Assembly: GCA_950295325.1 (NCBI GenBank)
Contig: OX485803.1
Location: 56,375,554 to 56,439,553 of the forward strand
Reading direction: 5' to 3'
DNA: 64,000 nucleotides
From: Polytrichum commune
Lineage: Eukaryota > Streptophyta > Polytrichopsida > Polytrichales > Polytrichaceae
Shown here piece after piece: positions 24,470-35,641 of this stretch. How positions within the stretch are numbered: the first letter of the stretch is position 1; the number at the start of each line of letters is the position of its first letter. A model generated the notes under the pieces. That model was not told where the DNA came from. It did no database searches and saw only the letters and a program-made list of their open reading frames with translations. The position numbers were made by a program, and so were the translations under genes.

Positions 24470-24665
24470 GAATGGGGAGATCCAACTGCGAGTTACAGAT
24501 TGGCTGGTTGGGTCTGAGAAGTAACCGGTTCACATTCAAGATTTTAGGCAAATCACCAATCATTTTAGAGGAATCTATAAAATACACCTCATATTAGGGA
24601 AGGAAAACCAGAAAACATCATGTTAACCAACATCACTGTTACAACTCACTGATTGTAGACATGGC
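24470..24665 (+). repeat. dispersed repeat family A, copy 6
   Basis: GGGGAGATCCAACTGCGAGT, GAAGTAACCGGTTCACATTC, AAATCACCAATCATTTTAGA and GGAATCTATAAAATACACCTC follow the family order. As at 2 kb, it lies next to family-B sequence. Confidence 0.6.
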
Positions 24666-25180
24666 TTGAAGATAGTTATTTAATCTTCTGTGTTGCTACA
24701 TAGATGATTTAGAACCATTCCATTTTCCTATTTGAAACTTATATATCCACACTAAACAGGAAATTTTCTGTGTTATCACATGATAAAATCAGCTACTTTT
24801 CTTCTGTGCCGAGGGAACTGCATGGATCCAACCTATTAACACACTTACATACAAGGGGCCATTCGCAGCTTAAAATGTGATAGAATCTAAGCTGTGAATA
24901 GCAACTCTACAGTCTTAATGAGATAAAATCTAGAGTCTCAACTCACATTTATCTCACTAGTCCTGAGATTCACTTCCTGCGGTCAATGGAGAATTTAGGA
25001 AACATCCGTGATGAGCAGAATGAAATTGACCTCAGACAGATATATAGTAAGAGATAAGCTGATAATGCCGTATTTGTTTGATGCCAGATTATGAGCTTTC
25101 AGAGCCACTGGCCCCAGTCATGCTATACATGAGCATGTAGATGGAAAAATGGTGAAATTAAATTGACGAGTGTCATATAT
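24666..25180. other. intergenic and 3' flank of the DnaJ-type gene
   Basis: AT-rich. Presumably contains the 3' untranslated region of the minus-strand gene that ends at 25181. No other feature recognised. Confidence 0.4.
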
Positions 25181-28100
25181 TTACAGCTTATCTTTTTTAA
25201 GCCACCCACGACCTTCACAAGTTAAACAACCACGGCTTCCTGAACACGTCGCACAGTAACTCCACTTCTTGGCAAGCCTGCAACCATGTACCATAGAATT
25301 TAAACTTTAAAATATAACACCCTAACAGTGTACAGATGTATGAACGTCGTATTTCCAAATTATATGAACTCCATTAACGTCCCCTTCCCAGTATAATTCA
25401 AGCAGAGTGCACAAACTTATGTTTTATTTTAAAGTCTCCTGTGTGGATGTCATAGAATCTGTTTAACATGTGTAAAACCTGAGAAATGAAGGTTAGAAGT
25501 ACACAAATAGTCCTATTAGTGTGGGCCACAGTGATTCTCTAGGGTGCCCATTGATGCTCATAATGAGAACTATGGGCCACCTTAATTTTCAACCCACGCC
25601 ATATCTCTAGTTTTGAATTAGTGTGGCTCACATCAATTGTTTTTCTAGGAGATTGACGTGGTGAATATTTATGTATTATGCTACTTTTGATGTACAGTGA
25701 CTATTTTATTTTATGTAAGGCATTGGTTTGACTTCTCAAGACTGAGGGGAAGACCTGGGGTCTTGAACCCACATTATTTCCACCCTGACTATACAAATAG
25801 AGTGGCCCACATTAATCATTTCCCTGCTGATTATCTCACTCACAGTAGTAGCACTATTTAGTGTAGTGATGTATCAAACCAAGATAACAACATCCAACAA
25901 TTTAGCTTTGACTAGCCAACAAATGCTTGAACGCCCATAGGTTTAAGGACCACAAAATTAAACCTTGAACTTCTGCACAAACTCAATGGCATTGCTTTCA
26001 TGATTTTTAGCGTTAGGAGTCCCAGAAACGAAGTGCTTCCCGGTGATCAGAAATTGAGAAATAATTAGAATTGCAGTCAGGCTTTTAAAGCCCAATACTT
26101 GAGCTGCAGTGGTAAGATTCAAGCAAATAGGTTTTAAAGGGAATCAGAACCCCTTACCCAGCAGTGTAACGAGTGGCCGCGTCAGCCGCTTTGGCTCGTG
26201 CTTTTGCTGCAGCCTCCTTTGATAAATTTTTCAATAAAAATCCTTCACCATTGCAAGATGGACACAACCCTGAGCCCTTACAGTCCTCGCACTCTGTCTG
26301 CAAACAAACTTAAGATTACTTGTTAACAGATATGTTGCAAAACTCATCATACCTGGCCAAAAGAGTGGGCCATTTGGTCAAGAGCTGAAGCCCAGAAGAC
26401 CACACTCACAGCATGCAATAACAATTGACCACTTGCAACATTTTCAAAAGACCGCAATCCAGTCTCATGATATTTAAAAAAGATTTGTGTAAAGTTGGGC
26501 CTGTGGCATGTTTTTGATGACCTGACCACCGGAGAGAGATTGAAAACAGATAAGAGGGAACATATTTTCTTACCTTGTTGGTTTCAGGTAAGGCTGGTGA
26601 CTTTTCTCTTTTTGATATGGCCACAACAGCTGCTCCCACTACTGCCAGAGTGACTGCTGCTGATACGGCCACAGGAACTGCCTTGGTGACCACCCTTGAC
26701 CTCGGGTGTTCTTGTTCACTATTGGGAGTTACCTTTATACTACATCTACACACCAGATCACACCAATCCCTTCAACTCAACTAGTTTTACATTATCATTT
26801 ACAATATTAACTCACTTATTCGGGAGAGTGTTGAAGTGTCCTGCATGTGAGTGTTTAGGGGTTCAAATCACCAGAGAAAATCAAAGGGGCATCCCTATTC
26901 CAAACCTTGGGGTTCTTTGTTTGCTATTGAGAGTTACCCTCATACTACATCTACACACAAGATCACACCAATCCCTTCAGCTCAATCACATTTTACATTA
27001 TCATTTGGAATCATGTCTCAATTATTCAGAAGTGTGTTGAAGTTGTCATTCATGTGGAGTGTTTAGGGGTTCAATTCACCAGAGCGAATAAAAAAGGCAT
27101 CCTATTTGCAGCCTTGATTTCAGGCATTCTTGTTAGCTTCTGGGAGTTACCCTCATACTACATCTACACACCATATGATCCCCATCCCTTCAACTCAACT
27201 GCATTTACATTATCATTTAGGAACAAAAGTCACTTATTCAAGAGAGCGTTGAGATCATCCTTCATGCGAGTGTTTAGGGGTTCCAGTAACCATAGGAAAT
27301 CAAAGGGCATTCTATTGCAAACCATCCAGCTATCGAAGCTGTTCCTTGAGGGCTGTGGCCATGCACTACCAGACTTAATTATACGGTAAGCACATAAGAT
27401 CCTTGTGCCAGAATAATTTTCTCCTCATTACTAGTAGAAATTCTAAAAAGGGAAGATGAAACCTGTAGAAACAGAAGACTCGTATGACAAACTTCTACAC
27501 AGTGCTTTTACCTACCAGCAGCAAAGGCACAAGGCACACATGGGTGTTCACCTTAGTGATGTAATCTGCCACCTCGGACTCTGTTTCCAGTCACACAGAA
27601 ACACACACAGAATTGCCCATTAATCCTCCACAACCGCTGATCAGGAGCTGTAAAAATTTGAATATAGATTGATTTCCTCTTGCAATCCATTTTGTGAACA
27701 TTAAGGTCAGCGATCTTCCACTCTGTCACCTCCTCGCTCTCCAAAACCCTAAAAGATAACCCAAAATCCTAAAACCTCCAAGCAATTCTCTCCAGAAGCT
27801 GCTGCTAATTCTTGTAGTCATCATGTGCATGAGAATACCAAATCTGGATATACAAACCGAGGGGGAGACAAATCGTACTCTCAATTGCCGGCTGTTCAAC
27901 TGGCGCCATGAGCACCCTCCCTCCCACCCATCACCTTCAAGACCTGTACAAGAGTAATTCAAACCCACGAAGCAGTGACCAAAAAGGTATGGAGTTGGTT
28001 TTCTGTGCATAAGATTACGTCAAATTTCTAACCAAATCATGGCCTTTTTCAATGATACTCACAATGTCTCTCTCCTTCAATCGAACAGCATTCAGGCAAG

Positions 28101-28350
28101 AAAGTCGTAGAAATGACGAACAAACAAAGAAGTAGCACCCTGACCACCTACTAGAACAGCTCTTCGATAAACAATTTTTTGGGGAATGTGTCCAGCACAC
28201 AGCACTAATCCAATAAATGTAGTCAGAAATTGAAGGTGACGAGCAACAAGTAGGAGTGGACAAAAATTCAGGTTTTGGATTACCTCCGGAGGAGAGGAAA
28301 GCAGGCTGGTGGAGGGCGGACGGTGCAGCCGAGGGGCTGGCGAGGGCCAT
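25181..28350 (-). CDS. plastid-type membrane protein with DnaJ cysteine-rich zinc finger
   Basis: Minus-strand gene; three exons are firm and one is tentative. Exon at 28350-28284 starts MALASPSAAPSALHQPAF, typical of a chloroplast transit peptide. A tentative exon near 27943-27830 keeps frame and reads LNSRQLRVRFVSPSVCISR. An exon ending at 26574 encodes VVTKAVPVAVSAAVTLAVVG, a likely membrane helix. Exon 26297-26158 and last exon 25277-25181 (stop TAA) carry the zinc finger: four pairs, CEDCKGSG, CPSCNGEG, CATCSGSRG and CLTCEGRG. The linker ATRYTAG|LAKKWSYC is characteristic of plant BSD2/DnaJ-related plastid proteins. These lack a J-domain and are thought to act as chaperone or disulfide-handling factors. 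The junctions at 26574/26297 and 26158/25277 are GT-AG and in frame. The 5' edge of the helix exon, near 26700, and the middle exon are unresolved. Confidence 0.75.
25504..25830. repeat. possible MITE with short inverted ends
   Basis: TAGTGTGGGCCAC near 25519 and AGTGGCCCACATTA near 25802 are inverted to one another, both next to an AATAG. The element would lie in an intron of the minus-strand DnaJ-type gene. End points and target duplication could not be fixed. Confidence 0.35.
26703..27330. repeat. three-copy tandem repeat, unit about 205 bp
   Basis: Three consecutive units start near 26703, 26911 and 27121. Each has GGGAGTTACC-like, TCATACTACATCTACACAC, CAATCCCTTCA(A/G)CTCAA, TTTACATTATCATTT, and GAGTGTTTAGGGGTTC(A)A. 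Units differ by scattered substitutions and small indels. The array lies in an intron of the minus-strand DnaJ-type gene and its first unit touches the membrane-helix exon. Confidence 0.8.
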
Positions 28351-28914
28351 TGCTTGTCTCAACACATAACCACCCACCACGCGATCAATCCACACCTATC
28401 GCCACACTAACTAGAGGAGAGTGTGCAGATTACTGTCCGAAGAAGACGAATGAATTCTGAGCTGAAGTCTCCAATTCCCGTAAAGCCTCACTGCGCTCTG
28501 AGGCTCGTAGTCTTGTTACAAATTTCTGGATAAGTTGTACTAACTTAGGGCGGTAAATGTGGATAAGGCTCTGCCATCCCTTCAGTGCATTTTAGGCTTT
28601 GAAGGGAAAAAAATGCAAGATTTGTGATTCTGACAAGTGTCGCAAATTGATGTTACCGATCATTGCACAAACTTTGAGATTGTTTAAACAAATTCTTAGA
28701 GCTCTCCAAATACATTAAGTTTGTGTATTCTTTCAAAATTCACCTGGTCTAGTGCGAATGCGCATGCACACACTAAATATTAGTTGACCTCTCCAACCCT
28801 AGTTGCCACTTCCAATTCAACTGTGACCTAATATGGGACATCGTCAAGCACCTTGGGTGGGGGTTGGCAGCTGGATAACTTTACAGGCTCAAACATGGGA
28901 TTGGCTCATAAGGG
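28351..28914. other. 5' flank of the DnaJ-type gene
   Basis: Likely promoter and 5' untranslated sequence of the minus-strand gene. No convincing promoter element or other gene recognised. Confidence 0.4.
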
Positions 28915-28916
28915 TA

Positions 28917-29071
28917 CAGTCTAACCTCGTTAATAAGACACCCTTGATATTACGACACATTTTTGCGCAACCAAACTTCTTGGTTCAAAACTCCCTCTTT
29001 TATATGACTACGACGCTCGATAATGCGACATTTAGAATCTCCGTTTTGTCATGTTAAAGAGGTAGTTAATG
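28917..29071. mobile_element. decayed small pogo/mariner-type MITE
   Basis: The left end CAGTCTAACCTCGTTAATAA after TA is of the pogo/Tigger type. The right end (TGTCATGTTAAAGAGGTAGTTA) is its imperfect inverted copy. No coding sequence. The right boundary is approximate. Confidence 0.4.
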
Positions 29072-32000
29072 CTAAAATTCATGTCATTTATGTTAGGTAC
29101 ATCTAAAATACATCCATTTTCACTTGGGAACTACTTGGGAACTTCACTTAGCATTGGGAACTTAATGAGAATTAGGGTTACTAGTGCAGAATGGACATGG
29201 TGAGGGTTAGAGTGGCCTCCTGCCTAGTATGTTGCTATACGTCATGCATCATTGTTGTCTAGTTTCTTATTAGAGACTTCTTTGTATTTTGGTGTTAATG
29301 AAATCAATAGTTTTCAAAAGTTAGTTGGGAATTTTGATAAGATGACAATTGCTAGCTTAGATGAAATTAGCAATACCCATCCAAAAACTGTAAGAAAAAC
29401 TTGGTTGAATGCCTAACTTATTTTGATTGTACATTGAAACTGCCTGATTTTGATATATTATTTTTGGGTTGCCTAACTGTTTTGGTAAATTTAATTGATT
29501 ATTAAGCAAAGACCCATCCAAGTTGCTATGAAACTACAGTAGTCCGCCCATACATTGTGTTGAACAAACTTAAAATGCTCCTCCCCATTGACCTTCAAGC
29601 AATACCCGACCATGCCCTTGAAGGGTATGCAAATCCTCATCCCTCAACCTCTTGCATGAAACAACATGACCTGTCAACGGACTTTCATCCCATCCCAAAC
29701 AAACCTTAATTTTCTTGTTTAACACCGGCGGAAGACATGAATGATGGCAAAATGGAGTACGCAAATTTTGGAAAGGTGGGTTTGAACAACCAAGTGAATC
29801 TCTCATATGGCAACATTTTGCAAAGGGCTCATCAATGGGCACGTTTTTGTATCACATGTGCAAGAGTGGGTAATTTTATCCAAATCCCACGTGGGTGATC
29901 CTATTGAGGTCCGCAAGGATGAATGTCAAGCAAGTGGCCTCCATATGCAAGATCATGATGAACCCGCACAATATCGACATGGAAGACATCTCGAACGTTT
30001 TTTTTGATACAATCACAGGTGTCTCAAACATGAGATATTTCAATGCTCCACAAATTGTGCATGACCATTGTGCGGACAAGCAAATAATTATATTGAGCTC
30101 TACGTGACGAAGTGCATGTTGTCATGGACGGGGATGGAATGGATCCAGAGTTAGATGATTTGCAATGCGCATGGATGGTGGAAGATATTCACGAAGGTGT
30201 TGTAGAGGCGCCAAATGGATGCTATGATCACGCCCCTATTGTAGCTGAAGTTACTCCTACTACAACTGATGCTACTCCTACTATTGATGCTCATGTTGGT
30301 CATGGTCATGTTGCTACTGCAACTTGTCGACCCTTTGGACCACGCATAAAAAATGGATAGGAAGAGCCAGCAGTTAGTGTAAAATTAGCCAATTGAATTT
30401 GGCAAAAAATTGGATAAAATTGAATACATAGGCCATATAACCGACAATAAAATAGAAAATATAGGAAATTAGCTGGTCCAATAAAAAATGGACGGTAAAT
30501 TAGTTGCTTGATATCAAGAGGAGGCGGAATTGGCTGGATTTTTGAGGTAATAACCAGTTCTCAACTAGGTCTCATGAGGGTATGGCCGGGTATGGTTAAG
30601 GGTTTGGTACTCAATTCCTCGCTCTGCTCAATGCCCACTCACTTCCTGGCTCCCCTACCTCATTCTTCTTACTCATTTCCTAGCTCTCCACTTGCTTCTT
30701 TCTTAGCTCTTTTACTCCCTCCCATTCTATCTAAGGTTTCTTAGTGTCAAGTTGAGTAGTGGCAGTTGAGCAATGTTTCGGACTAAGCGGAAATCAGTAA
30801 GTTAATATGATTGATATTGCATTAGATTTTTTCGAAGAGCCAATGTTTCTTAGTATGTTCTTGAGCTTGTGAAAGATGATGTGTTGGATGCATGCATGGA
30901 TTCTTAATATGATCAGAAACCTTCTTGAAGTGGCACAAATGTGTTGTTCATGGACTTTCGTCCTCGTGAATCTCCTTAGTTGTTTCTGGACTAAGAGGGA
31001 TTAGGGTTTGAGCATTGACCCTTAACTTGAAAATGAAGTAGCACATATGTGTTGTTCATGGAGTTTTGTCCTTACGAATCTCCTCTATTTGTTTCTGGAC
31101 TAAGAAGGATTAGGGCTTCGTACATGTTTTCATTAGAATATGTCAAGGCAATGAGAAGGAAGTTGTTGTATTGAATTGTTGTGAAATGTTGCAGGTTGTG
31201 TACGCTAGAACAGTTGGGAGTAAACTTGACACTTCTTAGAGGATGATGTTTGGATTGGGGAAATCCTCACATATGCCATAAATTGTAATTCTATATGTCT
31301 CGGTATGCGGCGTCAATGGCCACACCGCATCCGTGGGGTTTCATTCATTTAGAGTTGGATGGATGAACCCTAGGAGTTGGAGAGATGCTCCTAAGTGAGG
31401 AGCCTCCTTCTTGGCTTGGCATTCTTGCCAAGTGAGAAGGAAGAGAGTCAAACCCTAGCAAGAGCTCTAATTCTCTCTTCAAATGCACACATTGAGTCAA
31501 ATTATCTCTCACTCCACCACGGGAGAATCCAAGAGTGTAAGTAAGGGGAGAAGAACTCAAGATTTTATTACAAAAACATGCAATCTTCATCTCACACAAG
31601 CTCTCTCCACACATTCACTCACTCACAAGGTTGTGTTGTGGATGTGTGCCTTTGCTAAGTTTTAGTTTTATTTGTTAGTGGTGGTTGGTACTCGAGTTGC
31701 AGTGGCACACGATCGTTATTTACATGACATATCTCTGTTTATGGCACTATTCCCAAGAATGTCACTGGGTGGGGATTGTAACCAAAGGCATGTATGAGAA
31801 GTTATTGTGCATGAGAAAATAGATTAAAGGAGAAGAATTGTGTTCAAACCCCTGCTGCATTGTTCTTTTGCAGGCCCAAAGTTGGCACACAACATTATTG
31901 GAAACAAGGTTACGGCATGTTTGTGAACCAAATTCCAAGTCCATTTCCTTCAAACTTGTGTATTAAGATCTCTATAATATTTTGTACACCTCACACAAAG

Positions 32001-32214
32001 GCTTAAGTTCACTCTGCAAATGATCATAAGGTAGATGTGTCTTAAATGGTTACTTTTCTCAAGTAGCCCACTTCTCCTAGGAAATGAAATATGTGTTTAA
32101 TACGAGATAGTTTGCAAATCTAAACCAAGGTTGTAGTCACTTTCGTCATGTATTTTGGAGCTCATATGAGTATGTTATTCGGTTATCAATGTGAAGATTC
32201 ATGTGCTCATTAAA
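29072..32214. other. intergenic, repeat-derived, no gene recognised
   Basis: Two tandem copies of a segment with GTGTTGTTCATGGA, GTCCT, GAATCTCCT and TTTCTGGACTAAGA lie at about 30930-31015 and 31040-31125. Open frames at 29807-30360 are short, lie in different frames and match no family I know. Confidence 0.45.
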
Positions 32215-33510
32215 TGATCATATAGGCCCCTCCAATTATGTTGACTATTGAACTTAGAATGGTTAGACAAGCTTTTGATTTCAAGTTTAGGTTTGATTTC
32301 AATGTTTGGCATAATCTAGTGGTTTCATGCTTGTGGAACTTAGGACAATTTCGCTTGCAGACTCAACTAGCTAAATTTGAATTTGGGTTTAGGATAAGAT
32401 CTGATTTTAGTGTTGGCTTAATCCAATGGTTTCACATTTGTGGAATTTTGGGTGATTAAGCTTGTAAACTCATCCGTCTGAAGTTGGATTCTATTTTGGG
32501 TTGAGCATGTATGAGAGGAGGTTTTCCACTAAATGAGTAAGCTTGCAAACTCCATTTGTCAAGTCTTGATTTTGATTTTGATATTGATTTTAGTGTTGGG
32601 TTTTGGGTTTGATTTTCATCCGGTAATATCAATGCTTGTAGTTGGGGGCATGTGGCAATTATAAGTGCATATGAGAAGAGACTGCGTCTCAATGATTGAG
32701 CTTACAGACTCATATGTCTTGGTTTTGGGTTTAAGTTTGAATTTAGTATTGAGTTCAATTTTTGTAGAACTTGGGGCATTTGGCGATTATGATGAGTGTG
32801 TACAAGAGGTTCGTATTGCTAAAGGATTAACCTTGCAAAATCATAGGTTTGATTTTAGTAGTTTTAATAGTTATAGTGGTTTCAAACTTGTGGTTGGCAC
32901 ATTCGATGTGCATTTAAGGTAGATTTGGTTCTCTATTTTTTTTTTTTACAAGTTTGATTTATGTGTTAGGTTAATGCAATTGTTTCAGGCTTGATGAACT
33001 TGGGATCTTTAGCGGTTATGAGTGCGCACAAAAGGATGTTGCTAATGAATGATCAAGCTTGCAAACTCATCGGTCTAAGTTTGGGTCTAGGTTAGAATTT
33101 TAGTGTTTGATTAATCCAATACTTTCATGCTTGTGGTTGGGGCAATTAAGCTTCCAGACACATCGATCTAGTGTTGGGTTTAGTTTTGGGTTTACGTCTA
33201 TGGCTTATTAAGGTAGTTTCGTGCTTGTGGTTGGGGCATTTCAAGATCATTTGCAAATTCAATACTCTAGTTTTGGTTTCAGGTTTAGGTTTGATTTTAG
33301 TGTTGGCATAATCTAGTTATTTCATGCTTGTGAAACTTGGGGCGATTACGCTTGCATAATCATCCGGTTAGATTTGGATTCGGGTTTGGATTAAGGTCTG
33401 ATATAAGTGTTGGCTTAATCCAATGATTTCATGCTTGTGGAATTTTGGGTGATTAAGTTTCCAGACTCATCCGTCTAAAGTTGGATTCCATTTTGGATTT
33501 CGATTCCATT
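32215..33510. repeat. family C copy followed by a diverged tandem array
   Basis: After a family-C segment (TTGACTATTGAA, 32237) comes roughly nine degenerate units of about 100-170 bp. Recurring blocks are GATTTTAGTGTTGG(C/G)TTAAT, CCAATGGTTTCATGCTTGTGG, TTGGGG(C)GATTAAGCTTGCA and ACTCATC(C)G(T/G)CTAAG. Frames across it (for example 32238-32459) are a by-product of the repeats. Confidence 0.7.
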
Positions 33511-34443
33511 GATGGGTTACCCACATCTACCTTGCTTGGGAACAAGGGACAACTATTGTTTTGATCTAGGGAATAGGCCTATTCTTGCAACCCATCGGTA
33601 AACATGTTGTGTGTTTGTATGTGAAGCATAGGGATGGAGTCAACATATTGGTGGCAGGGCAAGGTAAAAGTCCTTAAAGTGTTGGCATGTTAATCTTCTG
33701 AAAAACCTACATTTATTTGTCTTCTTTTTGTCCTAATATTTTGAGACAATGAAAGGCTTACATTTGGAGATTTAATAAATGTAATTAGGACTTTTGAAAA
33801 CAAAGTATGCTAGAATTTATCCTATTTACAACATGCTTGGGTTTAGTGAAAATGCTTCAATTGCATCTCTATTAGGCATGGTGTATTGTAGTTATTTAGT
33901 TAAAATTTTAAGGGCTTTGCAACTCTTGTTGAACTCTTAATGATTTGCCACGGCATCAATATGAAAACATGAGCATAATACATTATTTTGGAGTGGTCAA
34001 CCTGCATATACACGCACACAAATATAAAGTTTCCAATATTATTCAACTAATTGCAGTGTATTTTTAAATACTAAATCTCTTATTTTAGCTGGGACGTTGT
34101 GTTTGCATGATTTATGGGTTTAGTGCTTGAACTTATAAAACATTTGGATTTCTAGAATGGTTCTATATGTTAAAGATACATAAGTCATTGTCCGAACATT
34201 TGACCAGCAAGTAAGAATTGTATTGTTGATATTAAGATCTAGTGAATGTCTATGCCTAAGAATGCTTTCATTCTCCATCAAAGGTTTTTGTTTAATGCCT
34301 TGTGAATTGGTCGGGGATTTGATGATATTGTGCAAGTGATTAGAGTGATGTTAAACTATTATTTGGTGTGAATTTCAAGTGTTTTGTTTGGTACATGTTC
34401 TTTTTCTTAGTTTGAATATTTTTGTTCAAAAGTATTAACTAAG
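33511..34443. other. AT-rich DNA left of the hAT remnant
   Basis: No gene recognised. The 5' end of the decayed hAT element presumably lies here, but its terminal repeat was not found. Confidence 0.4.
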
Positions 34444-34486
34444 ATGGCCATGAGGCAAAGAACATTGAGAGATATGTACTTGAGGG
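34444..34486 (+). pseudogene. hAT transposase remnant, N-terminal piece
   Basis: ATG at 34444 opens MAMRQRTLRDMYLR, resembling the short N-terminal (K/R)QxTLxxFF-like motif of KIAA1586/ZMYM-type hAT transposases. It is cut at 34486 by the CACTA insertion (target duplication GGG, 34484-34486). The coding resumes at 56439, out of frame by one base. Confidence 0.5.
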
Positions 34487-34514
34487 CACTACAAGAAAAC
34501 CAGCCCAATGTGAC
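34487..34514 (+). repeat. CACTA left terminal inverted repeat
   Basis: Twenty-eight bases identical, in inverse orientation, to 56411-56438. It starts with the diagnostic CACTA. Confidence 0.97.
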
Positions 34515-35480
34515 TAGGTTTTATGACTACAATACAGCATAAACCAAAATGTGACTAGCACTGTTTGTAGTCATTTTGAGTTAGTCGCTTCGGACAATCT
34601 GACTAGGGGTCATATCGGACACTTCTTGTTCCCAATGTTGCGTTCCCACAGTGTTTTGGGACCTCAAAACGGGACCTGCAGTGAGACTTGGACCATATGA
34701 CTCTATATAGTCATACCTCTATGACTATATGTAGTCATCTATATGCAAATAGGGTCTGTTTGGCATGACTATGTGTAGTGAGGTATGTGTCAATACATGA
34801 CTAGTTCCATCACTACGCATAGTAGTAAAATGGTGACTGTTTGTAGTCATACATTGAGTTGGGAGCATACGACTCTTTGAAGTCACATCTATTTGACACC
34901 CCATAGTCACAAATGTTGAAATAGCTTCGTGGTGATATGACAAATTGTAGTGAGGTATCAGTCAATACATGACTGGTTTTATCACTACGAACAGTAGTGA
35001 GATGATGACTGAAATGCGTCATAAATTGAGTTGGGATAATAAGACTCTTTGAAGTCGCATCTATTGGACTACACATAGTCACGAATACTGAAATGACTTC
35101 TGAATGCTATGACTAATTGTAGTGAAATATTGGTCTCCAGTACTGAAATCATGAGATGGGCATGACTAATTATAGTGAGGGTTTAGAGAATATAGCAATG
35201 GTTTGATCACTATGCATAGTGATTTGATTGTGACTGTATTACATCATACACACCTGAGAGAATACGACACTGTAAAGTCAAATGTGCGTCACTACACATA
35301 GTCACCCATATCATCTGATGACTGCATGGAGTCCTTGTATACTCGTTTCTTTCACTACTGGGAGTCAAAGTTCAATATTAAATCGGAAGCATCTGTCTAG
35401 GACTTGATTGTCCTTAGTTTAGTGCAAACGTATGCCATGCAGTCGAATCTGCCATTCTTACGGTGCATAGTCATAGATTT
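34515..35480. repeat. left subterminal repeat region of the CACTA element
   Basis: Over 20 copies, in both orientations, of a degenerate motif TGACT(A/G)NNTNTAGT(C/G)A, for example ATGACTATGTGTAGTGA and TGACTGTTTGTAGTCA. In En/Spm the TNPA protein binds such subterminal repeats. Here binding is inferred. Confidence 0.85.
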
Positions 35481-35641
35481 TAGTTTCAGATTAGTGGGAT
35501 AATGAGACATCAAGACTATTACAAGTCAACCGTGCGGTTGTGAGCACTGCGTCAGGTCATGCAAATGATTTGAACACATTTCATTGAAAGAGAAAATTTC
35601 ATAGCTGAAACATGATGCTCTGCAACTGGAACTCCATCACT

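Noticed and set aside
28015-28395. 126-codon minus-strand frame read straight through
   Set aside because: Only its first part is the transit-peptide exon. A GGAG|GTAATC donor at 28283 means the rest is intron.
29807-30360. several adjacent short frames that might be one spliced gene
   Set aside because: Frames change without plausible splice sites and no motif is recognisable.
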